Part shown: one piece after another, positions 33,183-44,221 of the stretch
Numbering within the stretch: position 1 is the first letter of the stretch
How the letters are laid out: the number at the start of each line of letters is the position of its first letter
Source: Prorocentrum cordatum
Lineage: Eukaryota; Sar; Dinophyceae; Prorocentrales; Prorocentraceae
Length of the DNA stretch: 64,000 nt
Assembly (NCBI GenBank): GCA_963575745.1
Contig: CAUYUJ010019270.1
Span: forward strand, 62,001 to 126,000
Reading direction: 5' to 3'
Translations under genes and position numbers: made by a program
The notes under the pieces: model-generated
The model's database searches: none
Seen by the model: only the letters and a program-made list of their open reading frames with translations
Told to the model about the DNA's origin: nothing

Positions 33183-34410
33183 AAGGGGCGCCGAAAACCA
33201 AAAGAAAGCCGAAAACCAACATAGCACCGAAATCCGAAGGGTCACCGAACACCGAAAGGGCGCCGAAAACCAACGGGCTGCAGAAAACCAAACAAGCGCC
33301 AAAAACCAACAGGGTGCCGAAAAACCGAAATGTCGCCCAAAAACAAAAAGGGTGCCGAAAACCAAGGGAGAGCCAAAAACGAAAGGAGCGCCGAAACCCA
33401 AAGGAGCGCCGAAAACAAAAAGGGCGCCGAAGACCACAAGGGCGCCGAAAACCAAAAGGGCGCCAAACGTGCGCAGACAATTTCAGGGGCGCAGAACAAC
33501 AAAAGAGAGCCGAAACCCAAAAGTGCGCAAACAACAAAAAAGTAGCGCCGAAAACCAACGGGGCGCAGATAACCAAACATGCGCCGAAAACCAAACGAGC
33601 GCCGTAAACCAGAGCGACGCCGAAAACCGAAAGGGCGCAGAAAACCTAAAGGGGTGCCGAAAACCAAAGGGGCGCCGACAACCAAAGGGCACCGAAACCC
33701 AAAAGGTCGCCGAACACCAAGAGGTCGCCGAAAACCCAGAAAGGGCGCCGAAAGCCATGAGGGCGCCGAAAACCAAAGGGGCGCCGAGAACCAAAAGAGC
33801 ACCAAAAACCAAACGAGTGCAAAACAAATTAATGGGCGCAGAGCAACGAAAAGGTGCCCCAAACCAATGGGGCGCCGAAAACCAAACGGGGCGCTGGAAA
33901 CCAAAAGGTCGCCGAATATCAAAAGGGCGCCGGAAACAAAGTGGCACCGAAAACCAAAGAAGCGTCGACAACCAAAAGGGCGCCGAACACCAAGAGGTCT
34001 CCGAAAAACCACGGGGGGCCGAAAACCAAAGCGGCGCCGAAAACCAAAAGGGGTGCCGAAAAACCAAGAGGGCGAGCCGACAACCAAAGAACACCGACAA
34101 CCAAAAAGGTGCCGAAAACCTCAGGGGCGCCGGAAGTCAAAAGAGCGCCGTAAACCAGAGCGGCGCCGAAACCAAAGGGGCGCAGAAAACCTAAAGGGGT
34201 GCCGAAAACCAAAGGGGCGCCGAAAGGGGCGCCGAATACCACAAGGTCGCCGAACACCAAAGGGGCGCCGAAAACCAAGAGGGCGTCGAAAATCAAAGGA
34301 GAACCGAAAACCGAAGGAGTGCCGAAAACCAAACAAATGCTGAAACCCGACGGGGGGCCGAAAGTCAAAAGGGCGCCGAGAACCAAAGGGGAACCGAACA
34401 CAAAAAAGGC
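33183..34410. repeat. 18-bp minisatellite GCGCCGAAAACC, large array
   Basis: About 65 copies of an 18-bp unit near GGGGCGCCGAAAACCAAA. The plus strand reads as Lys-Thr-Lys-Gly-Ala-Pro hexapeptides in one frame and Lys-Pro-Lys-Gly-Arg-Arg in another; minus reads Val-Phe-Gly-Ala-Pro-Leu. Being open in most frames at once argues that it is a satellite. Confidence 0.9.
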
Positions 34411-34629
34411 GTCACTCAACATTTTTGATTCGCGGGTCGAGAGCGCACCTCTTCCGGTCGAAGCTAAGCGGGCCGCGCGAAGCTTGAATTAACCAGAGAT
34501 GGGGGAGGAAAAGGGGGGCCCAGCCTCAGAACGAGGCCGAGAGGCAAAACCTCGGAATCAGGCGGTGCCGTAGCCGACGTACTTGCAAAGGAGCGCCTTG
34601 TCCATGAACTTGGTGGCGGAGTACCGGAG

Positions 34630-34835
34630 GCGTCACACAACAAAGGGGCGCAGAATAACAAAAGGAGCTCCGAAAATCCAGTGGAGCGCCGAAAACCAAA
34701 AAGGCGACTCAAACATAAAGGGCGCCGAAAACCGAAAAAGCGCCGAAAACTAAAGGAGCGCCGGAAGCCAAATGTGCACCGGAAATCAAAGGGGCGCCGA
34801 AAACCAACGATGCGCCGAAAACCAGAAGAACTACG
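34630..34835. repeat. 18-bp minisatellite, detached block
   Basis: The same unit as 33.2-34.4 kb, resumed after about 220 bp of unrelated sequence. Confidence 0.85.
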
Positions 34836-34839
34836 AAAA

Positions 34840-35215
34840 AGCAAGTAGTCGAGTACCGCTGTGCCCGACTCGACACTGACAGTACCTACACCTGCTTGAA
34901 AGAAGGCAAATCTTTTCCGCATCCTATTTTCCTGGCCGTTTTATTCTCGTGTGTACACCCACAATAAAGGTAGCATTCCAGGTTTCTGTTCGGCCCTTGG
35001 CCGAAACGCCCTCGTGGCACGGCTGCAACTTGCTCCCTCGACCTGGTGCTGCCTCTGTTCCTACTTCCCCGCCCCGCTTCTCTCGTTCCCGAGTCCGTGT
35101 AGGCATCGACACCGTTTCGCCAGAGGACCGACCGACCGACCGAGAAGCGGAAGAAGGAGGGGGGGGAGGAGCAGGAAGAAGGAGGAGGAGGAGGCGGAGG
35201 GGGAGCATCTTCGAG
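34840..35215. other. No recognisable feature
   Basis: Mostly non-repetitive. A GGAGGAGG stretch at 35155-35210 produces Glu/Arg ORFs. Confidence 0.4.
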
Positions 35216-35224
35216 GTGGTTCTT

Positions 35225-35290
35225 GCTTCTCCTCCACCCCCTCCTCCACCTCCTCCTCCTCCTCCTACTCCTCCTCCTTTTGCTCCTGGC
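35225..35290. repeat. CTC tract
   Basis: CTCCTC with a few interruptions. Confidence 0.85.
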
Positions 35291-35299
35291 ATCAGGCAG

Positions 35300-35875
35300 A
35301 GCCAAAGAGGGGAGGCAGACCTCCTTGGACCCCCCAAAGCGCCCCAGGACTCCTCAAAGGCGCCCAGAAACGCCCCCCAAACCTCCTCGAACTTCGACCC
35401 TCCCTCCTCCCCGACCCCCGATTTCCAGGAGGCAGTGCCGTCCATAATGGTGACACCCCTTGCACTGCCCGAAGGCCCCCGCCCCCAGGGATCGATCTAA
35501 ACAGTGTTTTTCGTTTTCATTTGGTTTTCGTGTTCCCTCGTTTTGTCTTCAATCCGCCTTTGCTGATAAAAACGATCTCGAGACGAAAACGGCCCACGAA
35601 ATCGCCCAAACACTTTTGTAGGTCGACCCCTGCCTCCCCCCACCCTCTGCAGGGGGGCCGGCCTCGCCGAGGTCGTCCTCCGCGCCCGGCGAGGAGCGCC
35701 CGTACACGTCTGCCAGGATCTCCTCCCGCTCCTGCGGGAGGCGGGCCCCCCCCCCCCCGCTTCAAGCCCTCCTGCCGCTCCTGCCCCCGCACGGCGGCGG
35801 CGAACTCGCTCCTGGGGTGATTGGCCGCGCGGGAGCGGTCCACCCTGGGGATGCCTGGTGCCTCGTCGCCTCGTC
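35300..35875. other. No recognisable feature
   Basis: GC-rich non-repetitive sequence without an assignable gene. Confidence 0.4.
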
Positions 35876-35879
35876 CTCC

Positions 35880-36035
35880 CTCCTCGTCGTCCTCCTCCTC
35901 CTCCTCCTCCTCCTCCTCCTCCCTCCTCCTCCTCCTCCTCCTCCTCCTCCTCCTCCTCCTCCTCCACCACCGCCTCCTCCTCCTCCTCCTCCTCCTCCTC
36001 CTCCTCCTCCTCCTCCTCCTCCTCCTCCTCCTCCT
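35880..36035. repeat. CTC trinucleotide tract
   Basis: About 50 CTC copies with two short interruptions. Six-frame poly-Glu, poly-Ser, poly-Leu and poly-Arg ORFs here are artefacts. Confidence 0.95.
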
Positions 36036-36237
36036 GCCCGCGGGGCGAAAGCACAGGATCCTGGTGCCTCGTCGCCTCGTCACTTCCACGAGTCCCTGCA
36101 CCGATCAGGTGCCCACTCGTCGCCACGCCCCTGGGCCAGCCTCTTCACGAGTCTTGGCACCGAGCAGGTGCCCCTTGCCCTGCTCGGGGGGCGGCGGGGT
36201 CCTGCCCGCGGGCGCGTCCCTCCTGGGCTCAGCTGCC

Positions 36238-36405
36238 CCGACACGCATCACGCAACACGTATCGTATTGATACGGAGCTCAACACGTAGGCTGAAAACGT
36301 AGGTCCGACGCGAAACATTCGCCAAAACGTGGCCCAATACGTGGAGCCAACACGCAGTGTGTTGGCACGGACGTCTTGAACACGGGACGTGTTGCGTTTC
36401 AAAAC
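36238..36405. repeat. Degenerate ACACGT-rich short repeat
   Basis: Drifted units containing CAACACGTA or AAAACGT. It includes two small hairpins: CGTATC-GTATT-GATACG near 36258 and CCAACAC-GCAGT-GTGTTGG near 36348. Confidence 0.5.
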
Positions 36406-36409
36406 GGGC

Positions 36410-36785
36410 GTACCGAGGCAACTAAGCTCCTGGGGCGTCTCCTGCCCCCAGCGCCGCTCTCCTCCGCCCCCCCCCTCTGGCCGCCATGGCGGCGGCCTGC
36501 GCCTCGCAGGGCCCGGCGTGTGCCGCCTGTCATCGCGCTGCTCTCTGGCCGGCAAAGCCTGGACCCTGGTTCGCGCCCTGCCTGCCTTCGCTTTGCTGCT
36601 CTCGCTCCCGCCTTGGACACCGCTCCGGCCTCACGGCAGCCCCTCCGCTGGAGGCCCCCAGCAAAGCCTGGCACCATGATAATCTCAATTTGTCTTGCCG
36701 ATTACTCATCGTCTTCGCGTGAAGTCCCGACGCTGCTTCACGGCGGCGCCAAGGCCTCATGATTTCGCTCTTGCATTGCCCATTA
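36410..36785. other. No recognisable feature
   Basis: GC-rich non-repetitive sequence. Confidence 0.4.
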
Positions 36786-36789
36786 TCTG

Positions 36790-36905
36790 AGAGAGGGGGC
36801 CGGCGGCAGGGGGCGAAGCCCTTGCGGATAATCCAAAAAATCGTCCCCTGACTGGTTCTTCCCACTATTTTCGAATACTCCTCCTGCAGAGGGACGTGCC
36901 CGACT
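36790..36905. mobile_element. MITE family A, decayed copy
   Basis: AAAAAATCGTCCCC, then ACTATTTTCGAATA, then CTGCAGAGGGACGTGCCCGACT match the right half of the 29.07-kb MITE. The left end is reduced to GGCAGGGGGCG-type sequence near 36805. Confidence 0.6.
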
Positions 36906-36909
36906 TAAC

Positions 36910-38530
36910 CCTGGTACTGCACCGGTTCTCGGCGCCTAAGGCCGCTTGCGTGCTCCCCGCCCTGCCGACTCTCGGCGGATCGGGCCTGCTTCCCCTCCTC
37001 TGCCTCCCGCGCAGCCCGCGGGCTCTGCAAACGCGCCTGCGGCCACCGGCGCTGCCGGCCAAACAAGAATATGTTGCGGCTGCTCATTCGCAGTCAGCAC
37101 GTCCCGGTGCCTCAGATTGACAAGCGCGTTCCGTTACTCGCAGAGGAGCTGCTCGCGAAGGGCCCGGATCCGCCGCGGGGGATTTACGATATGTTACACA
37201 AACTCTGACGTATGGTTTTTCGGGCGTTTGCGAGCAGGCACTTTGCGAGTAGTGGAACGCGCTCGGCGATCAGAGGCAGGGGTCCAGAAAGTCTGGCCAG
37301 CGGGGATGCCAACTGCCACCCCACCCCCCCACCAAGACCTGAGCAGATCCGCCTGCTGATGGAGCACCCCTGCGAAACCAGCGGGGCTCCACCTCACGGG
37401 GAGAGTGCCGCGTTTGCATGCACCCCCACTGCGGGAGCAAGCCACGAGACCCTCCCCAATCGGAACTTATAAATGACGAGGTTCCGCACAATACCGACGC
37501 GGCGTGCACACGAGAGCATGTCGACCCCAGCCCAACCTCCCACCTCGGCGCTGCTCTCAACCTCTCTCGCTGATCGAGCATGTATCAAGGGATGCGGACA
37601 GATACTAAGCAGGTCCTCTTCGTCTTTTTTTCTACCCTTGCCGGGCACATGTAACACATGCTTCAATCACCATGTAGTGCATCGTGAACTACGCGCTGCC
37701 AAATGGCATGAACATGCACGATAAGATGGATAAGCCATGTGGCATTCCGCTATCTCCTGAGACGGAGGTGCTGAACGGTGGCGAAAAATGAGACCTTCAC
37801 GATAATCAAATTTGCGGACCTGCGCGTCTTGCCCTGGGTCTGCCTTGGGCTACGCTCAATTCTCTCGTAACTGGCAGCGTGTGGTAGCACGCCTGTAAAG
37901 CTTTCAGTTCGAAGGGGCTAACGCCTCAATGCCAAGATCAAGCGTCGTGCAGCAAGCCAAGCCCATCAATGTGGCCTACACAAGCTTCTGCGCTGTCGCA
38001 GAAACACGAACCACACTCTCCCTTTCGTAACGGCGACCGTCAGCATGCATTCGAGGGTACCATACCCGAAACAACATGCCGTCTGCAATGCACCGAATGA
38101 CAAGTACCCCCCAAGCATCACTGGCGGAAAACAAGGCTAGCAGCCAATCTCATCGCGGATATGACGATGCATTGACAAGCCAGAACGCGACATGGCATAC
38201 GCGGCGCAGCTCGCAACAGCTAAATGCTCCAGATGGCCTTGCTTCGCAGCGTGAATTATTCCAACTCGTTATCCGTTCGCTATATTGCAATACAGTGCGG
38301 TGGGGACCGCGACTCCATTCAACGAGAAAGAAGTACATTGCAAGCATAAGAGCATGAAGCACGCGTGGCGATTTGGTCGAATGCCATTCCCTCATCAACG
38401 CATGTCTTCACTCATCCAGAAAGCACGCGCTCGCCTGTTCTAACGACTTTTCCGCGCTCGCATAGACGCCTTGTCGCTTTCTAGTCAGCACCTTGCCGTT
38501 ACCGGCGCGGGGCGGCATCGCGACGCAAGC
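36910..38530. other. Low-repeat region, no assignable gene
   Basis: Almost free of tandem repeats. Only short ORFs occur and none resembles a known protein. Confidence 0.4.
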
Positions 38531-38533
38531 TGA

Positions 38534-39454
38534 ACTGTCTGTGTCGCGGTGGGGGGATCCAACACAAGATCCGATCGCTTGTCTTGTGTTCCGAAATCAG
38601 CACGGGCTGACGCCACATGTATATGCCTGAACGCCTCGATGCATTTCAGATGCGTTGGTCTGTTGGGCAGCGCACGTACCCGAGCGGATGAACTGCACGA
38701 TTGCAAGTATCAACGTGTGAGCGCCACTACCCCAATCAACACACCACGGAACCACTCCGACTATTCAACTCGAACCTTGAATATCCAAATCGGAAACTCG
38801 CGGGCTGGTATGCCCAACAGCATTGGCCATGAACATACGCTCACCCGCCCCATCCTCCCCGCGCGCCTTGATGCAGCACGCGCAAACGGCCTGGCGCGGC
38901 TACCAAACAAGACTCCGACAGCCATAACGGCGCGCGCCCTTGAACAATACACACATGATACAACCAAGCGACGAAAATCGGACACACGTGTAAGCGCCGA
39001 AGACAATGAACTGGCGCGATGGTTTACACAAGCTGCTCACTCAACACACCGCGCAGAGAAGAGAGCCCGTCAGTGCGGCCTTGCGCGGGTATGTTCGCAC
39101 ATTAGCCTCCATGTACTTTCTTCGGCCATGTGGCGCTGCAGAGCTCAGGATGCAGATACAAGCAGGCAGCTGCCCCATTTCTCTGAGCAGCGGGGTGGAT
39201 CAAAGGCGGGACCATGCGCAAAGAAGACATCACATCTTGGCTCCGATCACATTGCTGGGGCTAGACGACCACACTCACCATGGTGCGACGAAAACACATC
39301 GAACAACCTGCCTGGAACGCACTTCTACGTTTCATTCAACCCGATTCTGCCTCCTCTTCCCACTCCCATGACGCATCCGGCTCCGCTGCTTTCCAATTGC
39401 TATGTTGGCTGTAACCAAAACGAAGTGTCACAAGTGGGGCCACCACTAAGATGA
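38534..39454 (+). CDS. Hypothetical non-repetitive ORF
   Basis: Open for about 306 codons between TGA at 38531 and the stop ending at 39454, in sequence of moderate GC and without tandem repeats. A random ORF of this length is unlikely at this base composition. The product is rich in Thr, Ser, Arg and His, has no obvious membrane segment, signal peptide or catalytic motif, and is not recognised. The first possible start is GTG at 38549, with ATG codons further in. It could be one exon of a larger gene or a chance ORF. Confidence 0.3.
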   Translation, partial: TVCVAVGGSNTRSDRLSCVPKSARADATCICLNASMHFRCVGLLGSARTRADELHDCKYQRVSATTPINTPRNHSDYSTRTLNIQIGNSRAGMPNSIGHEHTLTRPILPARLDAARANGLARLPNKTPTAITARALEQYTHDTTKRRKSDTRVSAEDNELARWFTQAAHSTHRAEKRARQCGLARVCSHISLHVLSSAMWRCRAQDADTSRQLPHFSEQRGGSKAGPCAKKTSHLGSDHIAGARRPHSPWCDENTSNNLPGTHFYVSFNPILPPLPTPMTHPAPLLSNCYVGCNQNEVSQVGPPLR

Positions 39455-39945
39455 AGCCGCAGGCGACCGCAATCCCGACCTCCAAACCATCTCATCAAAT
39501 CCAGCCGTGAAGAGTTAGGCGTGGCGATTGCACGGGTAGGACATACGCAAAGGACCGTGCATTGCTACAGGGTGCAAGGTCGCATCGGCATCAATGAACA
39601 TGTTCATGTATATGTACATCGCCATATATACAACACCTATAGACACATTATATGCAGACATACACACATATTTATATGTACATGTGCAACGTAGCAGTGT
39701 TTCTACGTGATCTTACGAACATATTCAGTTCAAGGCCAGCCGCACACACGGTGGAAGTGCAGCGTTTGCGTATCTGCGCGCGCACAGTTCTCAATGACAA
39801 ACGACCCCATGCCCAACTGTCCTGCCCATCTGGGGCAACTAACCTACATGCGACACTCCGCTGCAATAAAGCACCGCTTTGTGGAGTGAGCCAAGACGCT
39901 GTGTAGACATCTTCCCTGGCCCCAGCCAGCCAATATTAGATGTCA
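39455..39945. other. No recognisable feature
   Basis: Short TATA-rich patches at 39605-39680 and nothing assignable. Confidence 0.4.
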
Positions 39946-39949
39946 TAGT

Positions 39950-40628
39950 CGAGTAGATTCACATGCGTACTTAAAAACGTATGTACATACATACAACGGT
40001 ACATGCATCCATACATACATGCATACATACATACATACATACGTACATACACACATACATACACACATACATACATACACACACACACATACATACCTAC
40101 ACACATGCATGCATACATCCATCCATCCATACATACATACATCCATACACACATACATACACACATACATACATACATACAGACAGACAGACAGACAGAC
40201 AGACTGGCATACATACATACATGCACATACGTACACACATACATACATACATGCATGCATGCACACATACACACATACATACACATACTCGCAGGCATGC
40301 ATACATGCATACATGTATACATGCATATATACATACACACATGCATACATGCATACATGCATACATGCATACATGCATACATATACATACATACATACAT
40401 ACATACATACATACATACATACATACATACATACATACATACACACATACATACATACATACACACATACATGCATACATGCATACATGCATACATGCAT
40501 GCATACATAGATACATGCATACATCTAGACATACATACAAACATGCATGCATGTATGCATATATACATTCATACATACACATGCATACATACGTACATAC
40601 ATACAAACATACATACACACATGCATCT
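39950..40628. repeat. Giant ATAC tetranucleotide tract
   Basis: About 680 bp of ATAC units with ATGC, ACAC and GACA variants, including an uninterrupted run at about 40385-40440 and a CAGA run at 40180-40203. A four-base unit that leaves all frames open gives Tyr-Ile-His-Thr ORFs on plus and Met-Tyr-Val-Cys ORFs on minus; these are artefacts. Confidence 0.95.
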
Positions 40629-40629
40629 A

Positions 40630-41315
40630 GGTATGCACATCTACTCTCGCCCACTGGTAGTATACCTTTCGTCTGTGCGCAATGCGTTTTCCCGCATCGC
40701 CCCATCCTGATCATCTTCCTTCCGTGTCTTACCCTATCTCCTGTCATTGATGTTTGCCTCCTCTTCATCATGATCATCCTCCTATCCCTTCTGATCTCAT
40801 TCTTGCCTGCGCCACCTCGCTCACGTTCCCGACTCGCGTTTGCCATTCTCGTTCGGCTCCGTTGTCGAGGTTTCCATCTTCCTTATCCTGTCTCCTGTTC
40901 GGTTTGTTCCTCGTCGTCTTCGCTTCCTCCTCTTACTCTTTCTCGGTTGCCTCTCCTTCTTGCTCTGCTATCTCTGCTCGTCCTCAGCCTCGGTGCTGCC
41001 AAGGAAACGCCCACCAACGCCCGACTCCCTGGCCCGCGATGGGCTCTCCCAAGAAGGGCACGCTCGCTTGCCAGCGCAAGCTGGAGGCGAACAGGGAGCG
41101 CGCAGCCACAAAACGCGCGTGGCAACTCGTTTGAAGCAGCCGCGCACCCGCCGCCTACTTGCGGCGGGCGCACGCGCTGCTTCTCGGCACCTGCGAGCGG
41201 CTGCGGAGGCGCACCGCAAATAGGCGGACAATTTTTCTGGACATTGCGGGGCTATCCACCCCTGCTGCTTTCGCGGGGTGCCGCGCGGTGCCGCCGTACT
41301 GCGAATACCTCAAAT
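40630..41315. other. No recognisable feature
   Basis: Pyrimidine-rich then GC-rich sequence. The long plus ORF crossing it begins inside the ATAC tract and has no recognisable domain. Confidence 0.4.
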
Positions 41316-41317
41316 AA

Positions 41318-41476
41318 TTTTGGGGGGCCCTGTAGTCCGGGGGGGGCCCTAGTAGTCCGGGGGGGGCCCTGCAGTCCGGGAGGGGGGGCCCTTGTCGTCG
41401 GGGAGGGGTCCCTTGTAGTCCAGGGGGGGGCCCTTGTAGTACAGGGGGGGGGCCCTGTAGTCCAGGGGGGGTGGTC
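41318..41476 (-). repeat. GTAGTCCGGGG minisatellite, block 1
   Basis: About eight units of 18-24 bp, near CCCTTGTAGTCCGGGGGGGG, with variable G-run length. Reads as Asp-Tyr-Lys-Gly-Pro-Pro on minus. Confidence 0.8.
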
Positions 41477-42009
41477 CTTAGAGCGGGGCGCGTGCCCCGA
41501 CGTCTGGGGTTGGGCTTGGCGCGTGGGGAGGGGGGCGCGCTCTCGCTTCGCAAGGAAGCAGAAACTGCGCGCCTGGAAGCGCCCGCGGGGCGCGGAGTGG
41601 CGACCGGCGCCCGCGCGGCAGCAGGTTGGTCTGCGTGCGATAAGCGTAGCTCCGCTGGACCCCTCGGGGGCGCGACTGGTTCGCAGCAGTCGCGCGCCTG
41701 GCATCGCTTGCCCAGAGGGGGGCGGGCGAAGGAATCGCATTGGCGCGCCTGGGGCGCCGCTCCGCTGGTCACCCAGGGGCGTGGCAATGAGGCGACAGTC
41801 GCACGCTTGGCAACGCCATGGAAGGGCAAGGGAGAACGGGGAGCGAGGAGCCAGGAAGGGCCGGGGAGGGGGAACCGAGGGAGAAGCGAATGGGATGCGG
41901 GCGGACAAGAGGACGGAACGACGATGTTCTCGGTTGCGGGAAGCGGGAAGCTGGACCGCAACTTGCCCCCGCCTTGCGCCTGCTTTGACAGGGTGCCTGG
42001 AGTGCATGG
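41477..42009. other. GC-rich spacer between two identical-type arrays
   Basis: Non-repetitive sequence enclosed by two blocks of the same minisatellite in the same orientation. Several frames are open but no gene is recognised. Confidence 0.45.
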
Positions 42010-42011
42010 TG

Positions 42012-42225
42012 GCCCTGTAGTCCGGGGTGGGGTCCTTGTATTCTGGGGGGGGGGGCCTGTAGCCCGAGGGGGGGCCCTCGTAGTCCGGGGGGGGGACCCT
42101 TGCAGTCCGGGAGGGGGGACTCTTGTAGTCTGGGGGGGTGGGCGCCCTTGTAGTCTGGGGGGGAGGCCCTTGTAGTCCGGGGGAGGGGCCCTTGTAGTCC
42201 AGGGGGCCCTTATAGTCCGGCGGCC
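42012..42225 (-). repeat. GTAGTCCGGGG minisatellite, block 2
   Basis: About ten units of the same repeat as 41318-41476. Confidence 0.8.
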
Positions 42226-42601
42226 CAAAACTATCAAGGCACTCAGAGTAATGCAAACAATGATATTTTGCCGGTTTAGAAACCATAAGCTGCCCTCTTC
42301 AGCGCCTGTTTGCGCTATCCCCTCATCCTCCCCCCCCTCCTCCTCCCCCCTCTTCTCCTTCCTCTTCGATCCCCCCATGCAGCATATGCCGTGTTCTCTC
42401 ATTTGATCCTCCCCCCCCGCCTCCTCCAGGATCAAGGACAAGCGGTACCACCACCCCCAGCGCAAGGCGCCAGGGAGGGCCCTCTTGGTGCTGTGGTCTC
42501 CCCCCCTCGCTCGAGACATCTCCCATCCCCAGCTCGAGGAGGCATCATTGAGCCCCTCGCCCAAGGCGGTCCCCCTGGTGGTGGAGGCGTCGCCCCTCCA
42601 A

Positions 42602-42660
42602 TCATCTTTGGACGCCCGAACTGGGTACGGAAAACATGGGCACAATGCCCGACAGCCGTC
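42602..42660 (+). repeat. Family D arm, solitary copy
   Basis: TTTGGACGCCCGAACTGGGT, ACGGAAAA and CACAATGCCCGACA match the left arm of the inverted-repeat element at 1602-1660. No partner arm is seen nearby. Confidence 0.6.
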
Positions 42661-43020
42661 CTCTCCCGCGAGCCCGCCCCGCTGCCCACCACGACTCTTC
42701 TGTCCAGGGCGCGGATGGCCTCGTACAGACCTCGCGGCACGCAGGGAGGCCGACCGAAGGCCGCGCCTCGCTCCGGCGGGCTGCCGTGGCGGTCTGGAGG
42801 CATCCTCGACAGTGGCCCCGCTGCGGCAGCCCTGGGGCTTTCTTGCCGGGGTGCGGCCACGACGGCGCGACGGTGCGGCGACGGGCCTCGCGGGGCGAGG
42901 TCGAAGCCCGCGGGCACCGCCGCCGGAGCAGCGTGCGCCTGGGGCCGCCGCCCGCCGCCGCCGCTCCGGAAGCCCTGGGGCCACAGAGGTCTGAAGGGGA
43001 ACGCTCGGGGGGGCCGGCCC
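42661..43020. other. No recognisable feature
   Basis: GC-rich non-repetitive sequence without an assignable gene. Confidence 0.4.
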
Positions 43021-43025
43021 GAAGT

Positions 43026-43172
43026 GGGGGGGGGAACGTCGAGCTGGAATCGGCAATACAGCGCCGATGGATCGGCGATAGGCCACGGCGGAAAACCCGC
43101 ACGTTCCTGGACGGGCTGGGCCCTCGGGCCCTCGGCGATCAGTGGGAGACTGGGGATCGATGCATGCCCCCC
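43026..43172. mobile_element. MITE family C, copy 1
   Basis: Starts GGGGGG..AACGTCGA and ends ATCGATGCATGCCCCCC, so its ends are roughly inverted. AATCGGC(A/G)ATACA, GGCCACGGCGG-type and CGGCGATCA blocks are shared in order with 50067-50191. Confidence 0.55.
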
Positions 43173-43326
43173 TAGGCCTATCCCGCCCCTAGCGCTACCC
43201 TGTGGTTTTCGGGTCATCGCTCTGCTCTCTGGCGGCTGTGCTTCACGATCTGGGCACCTCCGGAACGCTCTTGGCGAGGCGCAGCTGCTGGAGTGCACCC
43301 CAAGGCTGGCAAGCCGCCGAAAAGCC

Positions 43327-43327
<1 letters not shown>

Positions 43328-43380
<53 letters not shown>

Positions 43381-43525
43381 GCAACAGCATCAGCAACAAC
43401 AACAACAGCAGCAGCAGCAGCAACAACAACACCACCAACAATAGCAACAACAACAACAACAACAACAGCAGCAACAGCAACAGCAACAGCAACATCAACA
43501 GCAACAGCAACAGCAACAACAACAA
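43328..43525. repeat. CAA/CAG trinucleotide tract
   Basis: About 65 CAA or CAG triplets. Poly-Gln, poly-Asn and poly-Thr ORFs here are frame variants of one repeat. Confidence 0.95.
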
Positions 43526-43665
43526 CTCGAATCTCGATCCCGAGAAAGACGCCCACCCCTGCCAGGTGAGCAACGTCGCAATCGAGTCGAAAGAAGTCCC
43601 TCCCTTTGATCCCTTTGATCCCTTTTTCGCCGGGGGGCGGGGGGTCCTGTCGGGGGCGCGCAAAC

Positions 43666-43812
43666 ATGGATTAGCGATACATGGATTTGGCGCGCGATCG
43701 CCAAATCCATGGATCGGGGGAGGTGCCCTCTCCAAAATGCGGCTGGTGCCGCCTCGCTCGGCGGCGGAAATCTGCGATTTCCCATGGAAGCGGGACCCGT
43801 CGCTAATCCACG
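43666..43812. repeat. Nested palindromic block
   Basis: CATGGATTTGGCG (43680-43692), loop CGCGAT, and exact complement at 43699-43711 give a perfect 13-bp stem. Outer similarity between CATGGATTAGCGAT (about 43666) and the complement of GTCGCTAATCCACG (about 43800) suggests a larger inverted arrangement. Confidence 0.65.
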
Positions 43813-44083
43813 CCCCCTTAGCCTATGCCAGCGATCGCCTGATCCTGGGGGGGCGACGGGGGGAACTCGAGCCCCCCGTGCCCTCTCTCGCTCCCCAGTC
43901 CCATGCACTCTTATCTGCTGTTGCGGGGTGCTGCGTATTTTCCAACATGCCTCCGAGAAGCCTCAGATCCGCTCCGAGGCGGTTTCAAGTGACCACGGAG
44001 CTTCCCAAGATGTCCTCCAAGCGACCCCCCCAGCAGAGCCCACCTGAGAGAGCCCTAAGAAGGGCTCCAGGAGCGTCAGAATC

Positions 44084-44088
44084 GTCGC

Positions 44089-44119
<31 letters not shown>

Positions 44120-44120
44120 C
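44084..44120. repeat. CCG and TCG trinucleotide run
   Basis: CGCCGCCGCCG passing into CGTCGTCGTCG. Confidence 0.85.
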
Positions 44121-44221
44121 CCCTTCAGGGTCGGCAGCACTGGCCGTAAGGCCTTCCCAATAAAAATAACATTACACCACAGAAAACCCCAATCAGTGGA
44201 TGATATGAAAATTCATACGAT

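Noticed and set aside
33352-34343. Lys-rich proteins resembling basic DNA-binding repeats
   Set aside because: Hexapeptides come from an 18-bp satellite; other frames and the opposite strand are equally open.
39981-42020. 679-codon plus-strand ORF, the longest in the window
   Set aside because: It starts inside the ATAC tract and continues through the GTAGTCC arrays, with no recognisable domain. Tetranucleotide repeats without stops leave all frames open.
41155-43086. 643-codon minus ORF rich in Asp-Tyr-Lys-Gly-Pro
   Set aside because: Mostly translation of the GTAGTCCGGGG minisatellite and GC-rich filler.
44090-44120. CpG-island-like promoter
   Set aside because: Only a short CCG/TCG run; no gene start nearby.
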